DNA of 10,013 nt from JBFLVQ01 sp040758525 (GTDB lineage: Bacteria > Acidobacteriota > Blastocatellia > Chloracidobacteriales > JADJPF01). The DNA lies in the NCBI GenBank assembly GCA_040758525.1, contig JBFLVQ010000339.1:1-10013 (forward strand), given 5' to 3'. The notes beneath the pieces were generated by a model. The model saw nothing but the letters and a program-made list of their open reading frames with translations, searched no databases and had not been told where the DNA came from. Of this stretch, positions 5,738 through 10,013 are shown one piece after another. Both the position numbers and the translations under genes were made by a program. Position 1 is the first letter of the stretch; every line of letters begins with the position of its first letter.

Positions 5738-6640
5738 TCATGCCAAGAATGGAACTAAATGATTAAGCAGAGCATCCGGCTGTTCTTCGTGTGGCATCAG
5801 CGCAGCTCGTGCAATACGTACAAAACTGGCAGTACCGCCAAACTCATTACACATCTGTTCACCTAATGTAACAGGAAAAGTAGGATCATCCTCGCCCCAT
5901 AGCAATAATGTTCTCGCTTTGATTTTGGCATGATCTTTACGCAAATTATCTACCACCTTCCATTCAATGCCACGCAAGAAGTGTAGTGCGCCTTCAATAT
6001 TGTGTGATGAGGTTACTAATGGCTTTACATAAGGCTCTAGATAGCTAGGTTCATTAAGAAGCTTTGAATCTGAATAGAATGCTCCTAATCCCAATGGTGA
6101 GCGTGTGAACCAGTCAAAACCAAGTAGTGTACGAAACGCCTGTCCAGCGCCTGGCAATAGTGCTAAATTACGATAAAATGTGATCCAGGGTGGGCGATGA
6201 CCAGGCATTTCTGTGTTGATGATGACAAGTTTAGTAACACGCTGAGGCTCAGCCAGGGCAAGCAATCGAGCCACTGTCGCCCCTGTATCATGGGCAACCA
6301 AAGCATACTGTTTTAATGCCAACTGATCGGTGAGCAATCGTAGACGACGAGTTTGTGCGGTAAAGGTAAAATCGGTGGAGGATGTCCATTCGCTATCGCC
6401 TAATCCTGGCAAATCTACCACATAACAAGTAAAACGCTCTGCCAGTTTTGGTAGTAACTTGCGCCAGGTATATCCATGCACTGGGAAACCATGTATGAAT
6501 AGCACTGTATTAGCACCGTTTCCAAAGGTTCGTACTGCTAACGTTGCGTCTTGTACCTTATAACGATGCACCTCAGCAAGAGCATAGCTTGCTTCTGGAG
6601 TTTGAAACTTGATTTGCACTTCTCTGCTAGCGTAGTTCAT
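5738..6640 (-). CDS. Alpha/beta hydrolase, Asp-nucleophile type, catalytic His apparently lost
   Basis: A 300-residue alpha/beta-hydrolase-fold protein, most like the haloalkane dehalogenase/epoxide hydrolase branch. Seen: oxyanion motif HGFP (50-53), DLPGLGDSE (76-84), nucleophile elbow AHDTGA with Asp118, a cap region (about 145-230), and the acid turn GEDDPTFP (249-256, D252). The family histidine normally lies seven residues before a conserved Pro in an H-x3-E-x-x-P type ending. Here that position, before P288, is Leu281; H284 is three residues too late. There is no signal peptide. ATG 6640 follows AGGAGGG (6644-6650); an upstream in-frame TTG (6688) lacks such support. The gene is divergent from an XRE regulator across a shared palindrome, so it is probably its target. 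Substrate is unknown. It may be an inactive or altered enzyme. Confidence 0.85.
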   Translation of the reverse strand: MNYASREVQIKFQTPEASYALAEVHRYKVQDATLAVRTFGNGANTVLFIHGFPVHGYTWRKLLPKLAERFTCYVVDLPGLGDSEWTSSTDFTFTAQTRRLRLLTDQLALKQYALVAHDTGATVARLLALAEPQRVTKLVIINTEMPGHRPPWITFYRNLALLPGAGQAFRTLLGFDWFTRSPLGLGAFYSDSKLLNEPSYLEPYVKPLVTSSHNIEGALHFLRGIEWKVVDNLRKDHAKIKARTLLLWGEDDPTFPVTLGEQMCNEFGGTASFVRIARAALMPHEEQPDALLNHLVPFLA

Positions 6641-6643
6641 TGT

Positions 6644-6650
6644 CCCTCCT
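6644..6650 (-). promoter_or_regulatory. Ribosome binding site deciding the hydrolase start
   Basis: AGGAGGG on the minus strand lies three bases before ATG 6640 (four from the AGGAGG core). It is the strongest site near the 5' end, and it excludes the longer reading from TTG 6688. Confidence 0.75.
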
Positions 6651-6675
6651 ATCGCTAGTTGTTGTTGTAAAGAAA

Positions 6676-6704
6676 AATATGCACTCAAATGAGAAGCTGC
6701 GCAA
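6676..6704 (-). promoter_or_regulatory. Candidate hydrolase promoter abutting the palindrome
   Basis: On the minus strand, TTGCGC (6699-6704) and CATATT (6676-6681) are 17 bases apart. The matches are modest: 3 of 6 and 4 of 6. The -35 box begins within the left arm of the palindrome at 6701-6723, so a protein bound there would block or contact polymerase. On the other side the palindrome similarly ends in an outward TTGCTT (6720-6725), but a well-spaced -10 for the regulator gene is not clear. Confidence 0.35.
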
Positions 6705-6723
6705 TTACCTTTGAGGTAATTGC
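6701..6723. promoter_or_regulatory. Perfect 10-3-10 palindrome, candidate operator of the divergent pair
   Basis: GCAATTACCT (6701-6710), spacer TTG, AGGTAATTGC (6714-6723): both arms match exactly over ten bases. It lies in the 130-base gap between divergent genes, 61 bases from the hydrolase start and 48 from the regulator start. This is where an autoregulating XRE dimer would be expected to bind. It could also fold as a hairpin, but with no T-run and no upstream gene reading into it, an operator is the better reading. Confidence 0.75.
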
Positions 6724-6760
6724 TTGTTTGAGCTTTCGTGATACTCTATGTATATAAAAT

Positions 6761-6766
6761 GGGAGG
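6761..6766 (+). promoter_or_regulatory. Ribosome binding site deciding the regulator start
   Basis: GGGAGG lies four bases before ATG 6771. Longer in-frame starts at GTG 6738 and ATG 6759 lack such a site; ATG 6759 overlaps it. Confidence 0.7.
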
Positions 6767-6770
6767 CTCT

Positions 6771-7682
6771 ATGCATAATTTAAGAATGAATACATTTGGA
6801 GAATTGTTGCGACAATGGCGTACTACCAGACGACTAAGCCAATTTGAGCTTGCCTTAGAGGCAGAAGTTTCGCCTAGACATATCAGTTTTATAGAGACTG
6901 GACGCGCAAAACCTAGCCGTGAGATGGTGCTGATCCTAGCGAATGTTCTTGCCCTACCTTTGCGTGAGTGTAATATGCTCTTACAAGCGGCAGGATATGC
7001 TGCCGTTTATCGAGAGACAAGCCTTAATGATCCACAAATGGCGCAGGTTCGTCATGCACTAGAACTGATCTTAAAACAGCATGAACCATTTGGTGCGGTC
7101 GCTTTTGATCGTCGCTGGGATATTTTGATGATGAGTGCAGCTTATCTTAAATGGATGTGCTTGCTCTTGGGTGACCAGGTAGGCTCAGGCGCTGCTTTTA
7201 CTGTACTTAGTCCACCGAGACTAAATATGGTGCGCTTGCTCTTTGATCCAGGGGCATTGCGACCACATATAAAAAATTGGGAGATGGTGGCAAAAGCTGT
7301 ATTAATGAAGGTTCATCGTGTCGCTGTATGGGATAGAGATCCTGATATAACGCAACTACTCCAATCGGTACTCGCTTATCCTGGTATACCGTCGGACTGG
7401 CGATATCCAGATCTGAATATACAACAGGATATGATAATACCTGTAGAGATCTCCATTCAGGGATATACATTACGACTCTTCAGCACAATCACAACACTCG
7501 GTACACCACAAGATGTCACACTTCAAGAACTGCATATTGAATCTTTTCATGCCGTTGATAGTGAGACAGAGATGATAATGCGATCTTTATCTGAAAATAT
7601 CGATGTTATCAGTGAACCAGTAAGCAAGCATAATGGGAATATAGGTTCGAATCGGGTGAAGTCTGGCAAGAAGGTTAGTTAA
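6771..7682 (+). CDS. XRE-family transcription regulator with MmyB-like ligand-binding domain
   Basis: A 303-residue cytosolic DNA-binding protein. Residues 9-66 form an XRE/Cro-C1 helix-turn-helix (FGELLRQWRTTRRLSQFELA, then SPRHISFIETGRAKPS with the recognition helix). Residues 95-262 resemble the PAS-like MmyB ligand-binding domain: EPFGAVAFDRRWDILMMS, a central helical part with VAVWDRDPD, then YPDLNI, MIIPVEIS and YTLRLFSTITTLGTPQDVTLQELHIESF. The tail (270-303) is polar and basic. In such proteins the domain is thought to bind a small hydrophobic molecule, often a fatty acid; this is family knowledge, not seen here. It probably controls itself and the divergent hydrolase through the palindrome at 6701-6723. 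Its stop overlaps the convergent kinase gene by four bases (shared TTAA). Confidence 0.9.
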   Translation: MHNLRMNTFGELLRQWRTTRRLSQFELALEAEVSPRHISFIETGRAKPSREMVLILANVLALPLRECNMLLQAAGYAAVYRETSLNDPQMAQVRHALELILKQHEPFGAVAFDRRWDILMMSAAYLKWMCLLLGDQVGSGAAFTVLSPPRLNMVRLLFDPGALRPHIKNWEMVAKAVLMKVHRVAVWDRDPDITQLLQSVLAYPGIPSDWRYPDLNIQQDMIIPVEISIQGYTLRLFSTITTLGTPQDVTLQELHIESFHAVDSETEMIMRSLSENIDVISEPVSKHNGNIGSNRVKSGKKVS

Positions 7683-10013
7683 AGTGACTGAGCCGAGTTC
7701 GCTTTAGCAAGATTTTCTAATACATTAGCAAATTCTTGTGCTAATTCTTTGGCGGTAGGACGATGATCAGGATTCTTACTCAAAGCTTGCATAACTATTG
7801 ATTCTACCGCTTCGGGGATATCTGCTTTATGGGCTCGTAAGGATTTTGGTTTAGCATTAAGGTGCATAGCAATCACCTTGCCAATACCACTAATACTAGG
7901 ATCAAATGGTACACGCCCGCATAATATCTCGTATATTACTATACCAATGCTGTAGACATCAGATTTGCCATCATAAGGCTTGTTATTTAATCGTTCTGGC
8001 GACATATAAGTTGGTGTGCCAACTACTCCATCCATCGTTTGTAAGTTAGTTAAGGCAAACTCAGAAGATGTATCCATAAACTTAGCAATACCAAAATCGA
8101 CAACCTTTACTATTTCTCCTTCTTTTGTTTGATGTAGAAAAATATTGTCTGGCTTAATATCACGATGTACAATGCCTGCTTCATGCGCTTTACTAAGTGC
8201 ATTACAGACCGGAATAATAATCTCTGCACAGCGGTTTAACGACAAGCTGCCTTTCTCTTTTAATTCATAATTAAGAGTGCGCCCTTCCAACAACTCCATA
8301 ACTAAATAAGCAATACCTTCATTAGATATACCAGAGTCTAGTACAGAAACAGCATTGGGATGGTGTACACGACAAGCAGATATTCCTTCCAAGCGAAATC
8401 GCTCCAGGCTCTCAGTAGTATTATTACCTTCAATCGGTAAAAACACCTTTACTGCCACAGAATGGTTTAATAAAAGATGTGTTGCTCGATAGACTGCTCC
8501 ATAACCACCAGCGCCTATCTTAGTGTCTAAACGGTATTTTCCGTCTAAAATCTTACCAGGAAGCGCTTCTGCGAGTGCCGAGAAAATTTGATTTGCTTTT
8601 TTATAAGATTCAATCAGCTCTTCATTTCTTTGGATTAATTCCTCATTTTTTCTATTTAATTGCTCTACTTTCTCTGCCAGTGATTTATAGAGAGTTTGCA
8701 TTTCGGTAGAACAGAGATTCAAAGAACGTTCTAGTAGCTCACGTTTTTGCTCTGTCTCTTCATAAGATTCGCCTATTCGCTTAATCAGTTTAAGCCAAGC
8801 TTCCGATGTAGGAGCAGTAAGCGATTCGCTAATACCTACTTTCTTTAATTGGCGCTTAAGTAGAGGGTGAATTGTCGTACCAGGAGGCGCTGTGATCTCC
8901 TCAATGGTCGATATCTCTGCGGTTGCTAAGTCTGTCTTTGCTGTAGTAGCAGATGCTGTTAAACTGACCGATTCGCTAATAATAGTTAGCGTCATAGTCT
9001 GGTTATGTAGATCACAATAACCTACTTCATAAGGCGATAGCTCTCCATAAGAGTAAAACCCAATCTGTTTTGTAAAGGGAGGCATTATTTCAATAATAGC
9101 TTCGGTCTCTTCTTCAATACGATCCTTGAGCAATAGCCGACGCCCTACACAAGATATTGCAATACAGAGGCTTTGATGTACAGGGTTAATCTTCTCAGAA
9201 GCGATTCTTGCAGCACCGGCAGCACCTTGAATCAAATGGTCGAAATTGGCTGTCATTAATTGCGCCAGCGCACCTTGTGGAATATCACCAGCAAAAATGA
9301 CCGACTGTTGTTCTTCATTAATACCCAAGATTGTACGTACCAGGCGATTTTCATCGGTGGTATTTGTACGTAACGCAAGTGGGAATAATAGTCCTGTTGC
9401 CGGTAAGCCAGCCGATAGATTCCCTAAATATTCTTTATAGAGTTGTAGTGCAGGCTTACCATCAAGCTGGTAAAGGATATTTCCTTGAGAATGGGTTACT
9501 ACCCTTTCTGGACCAAAGATGTTCCACCCTGCTCCCATTCCATATCCAATAGACAAAGCCTCGCCATAAAACCCCACTGCAGATACTGCGCTGGTATAAA
9601 ATTTCCCATTATTAATTATCCAAGTCTGTTTGAAACGGTTACCATCGCCAGCTAGCCCGCCAGTAACAACTACTGATTCGGGTAGAATGGAGTTAAGCCC
9701 GCGTACAAGTTCACTACCATTTACCTGTATACCATCAGAAAGGATCATTAGTCCGCGTAGATCTGGACGTAGTAGTCTCTTTGCCAGCGCATTACCTGTT
9801 TGGTAAGAAGATTCCGGTGCGGTTATAGAGATGACAGCAGTATCAATAGTTGTTTGCTCAAACTGAATTACTGCTACCACAAGGCTATTATCAATAACCT
9901 CTATGCCAAAAATTTCCCCCGCGGTAGAACAGCCAATCAAATAGGATTGGGGATATGACATAACCAGTTCTTGAATGGATTTGGGCTTTTCCAAAAAGTC
10001 TGGACCGCCAAAA
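7679..10013 (-). CDS. FIST-domain sensor fused to a Ser/Thr protein kinase (5' end beyond window)
   Basis: Residues are counted from the codon at 9992-9994. A FIST sensor comes first (GCSTAGE 21-27, GGLAGDG 112-118), ending in its C-terminal part (GFYSYGEL 312-319, LHNQT 329-333). A linker/coiled coil follows (about 375-475, including LLERSLNLCSTEMQTLYKSL at 420-439). A full Hanks-type kinase (486-755) has the glycine loop GAGGYGAV (494-501), K516, HRD (610-612), KPDN, DFG (633-635) and SPE (665-667). All catalytic residues are present, so it should be active. No membrane segment is seen, so it is probably a soluble sensor. FIST is proposed to bind small ligands such as amino acids. The frame stays open past TTG 9994 to the window edge (visible FGGPDFL, fitting the FIST strand), so the true start lies outside. 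Confidence 0.92.
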   Translation of the reverse strand, partial: FGGPDFLEKPKSIQELVMSYPQSYLIGCSTAGEIFGIEVIDNSLVVAVIQFEQTTIDTAVISITAPESSYQTGNALAKRLLRPDLRGLMILSDGIQVNGSELVRGLNSILPESVVVTGGLAGDGNRFKQTWIINNGKFYTSAVSAVGFYGEALSIGYGMGAGWNIFGPERVVTHSQGNILYQLDGKPALQLYKEYLGNLSAGLPATGLLFPLALRTNTTDENRLVRTILGINEEQQSVIFAGDIPQGALAQLMTANFDHLIQGAAGAARIASEKINPVHQSLCIAISCVGRRLLLKDRIEEETEAIIEIMPPFTKQIGFYSYGELSPYEVGYCDLHNQTMTLTIISESVSLTASATTAKTDLATAEISTIEEITAPPGTTIHPLLKRQLKKVGISESLTAPTSEAWLKLIKRIGESYEETEQKRELLERSLNLCSTEMQTLYKSLAEKVEQLNRKNEELIQRNEELIESYKKANQIFSALAEALPGKILDGKYRLDTKIGAGGYGAVYRATHLLLNHSVAVKVFLPIEGNNTTESLERFRLEGISACRVHHPNAVSVLDSGISNEGIAYLVMELLEGRTLNYELKEKGSLSLNRCAEIIIPVCNALSKAHEAGIVHRDIKPDNIFLHQTKEGEIVKVVDFGIAKFMDTSSEFALTNLQTMDGVVGTPTYMSPERLNNKPYDGKSDVYSIGIVIYEILCGRVPFDPSISGIGKVIAMHLNAKPKSLRAHKADIPEAVESIVMQALSKNPDHRPTAKELAQEFANVLENLAKANSAQSL

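Noticed and set aside
5738..6640. Hydrolase as BioH, the pimeloyl-ACP methyl ester esterase
   Set aside because: Position next to bioA is tempting, but the nucleophile is Asp rather than the Ser of BioH, the catalytic His is missing, and the gene is on the other strand with its own divergent regulator.
6701..6723. Palindrome as a rho-independent terminator
   Set aside because: It has low GC, no T-run on either side, and lies between two gene starts, not at a gene end.
1..10013. tRNA, rRNA, CRISPR array, transposase or phage genes
   Set aside because: No cloverleaf, repeat-spacer pattern or mobile-element protein was seen on either strand by eye.

Overview
The window looks like a chromosomal stretch from a bacterium with moderate, slightly AT-leaning composition. 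It uses clear Shine-Dalgarno sites and some GTG starts. Eukaryotic-like Ser/Thr kinase, FHA, PilZ, FIST and zinc-ribbon domains occur together, which suits signalling-rich phyla such as Acidobacteriota (Blastocatellia-like) or Chloroflexota. That placement is a guess from gene style, not a phylogenetic result. There are no tRNA or rRNA genes, CRISPR arrays or transposases.

Left end (1-1320): the last 13 codons of a possible upstream gene, then about 220 bases of non-coding DNA holding two inverted repeats. One is a 55-base near-perfect hairpin. Next come a cytosolic protein with two zinc ribbons and an FHA domain (+), and, convergent to it, a small stand-alone PilZ protein with an intact c-di-GMP motif (-).

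Centre (1610-5735): a very compact biotin operon, bioB-bioF-bioD-bioA, with overlapping or nearly touching genes. It covers the four late steps from pimeloyl thioester to biotin. The early pimeloyl genes (bioC, bioH or equivalents) are not in the window.

Right (5738-7682): a divergent pair made of an alpha/beta hydrolase with an Asp nucleophile (-) and an XRE-family regulator with an MmyB-like ligand-binding domain (+). They are separated by 130 bp containing a perfect 10-3-10 palindrome, a strong candidate operator. The hydrolase lacks the expected catalytic His (Leu in its place). This suggests a single-turnover or ligand-binding pseudo-enzyme that may work with the adjacent sensor-like regulator.

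Right end (7679-10013): a large minus-strand gene, cut by the window edge, encoding a FIST sensor domain, a coiled-coil linker of the kind usually seen in front of two-component or GGDEF outputs, and a complete Hanks-type Ser/Thr kinase. This domain order is the most unusual protein in the window. Both convergent junctions on the right half are extremely tight (2 bp apart, and a 4-bp overlap).
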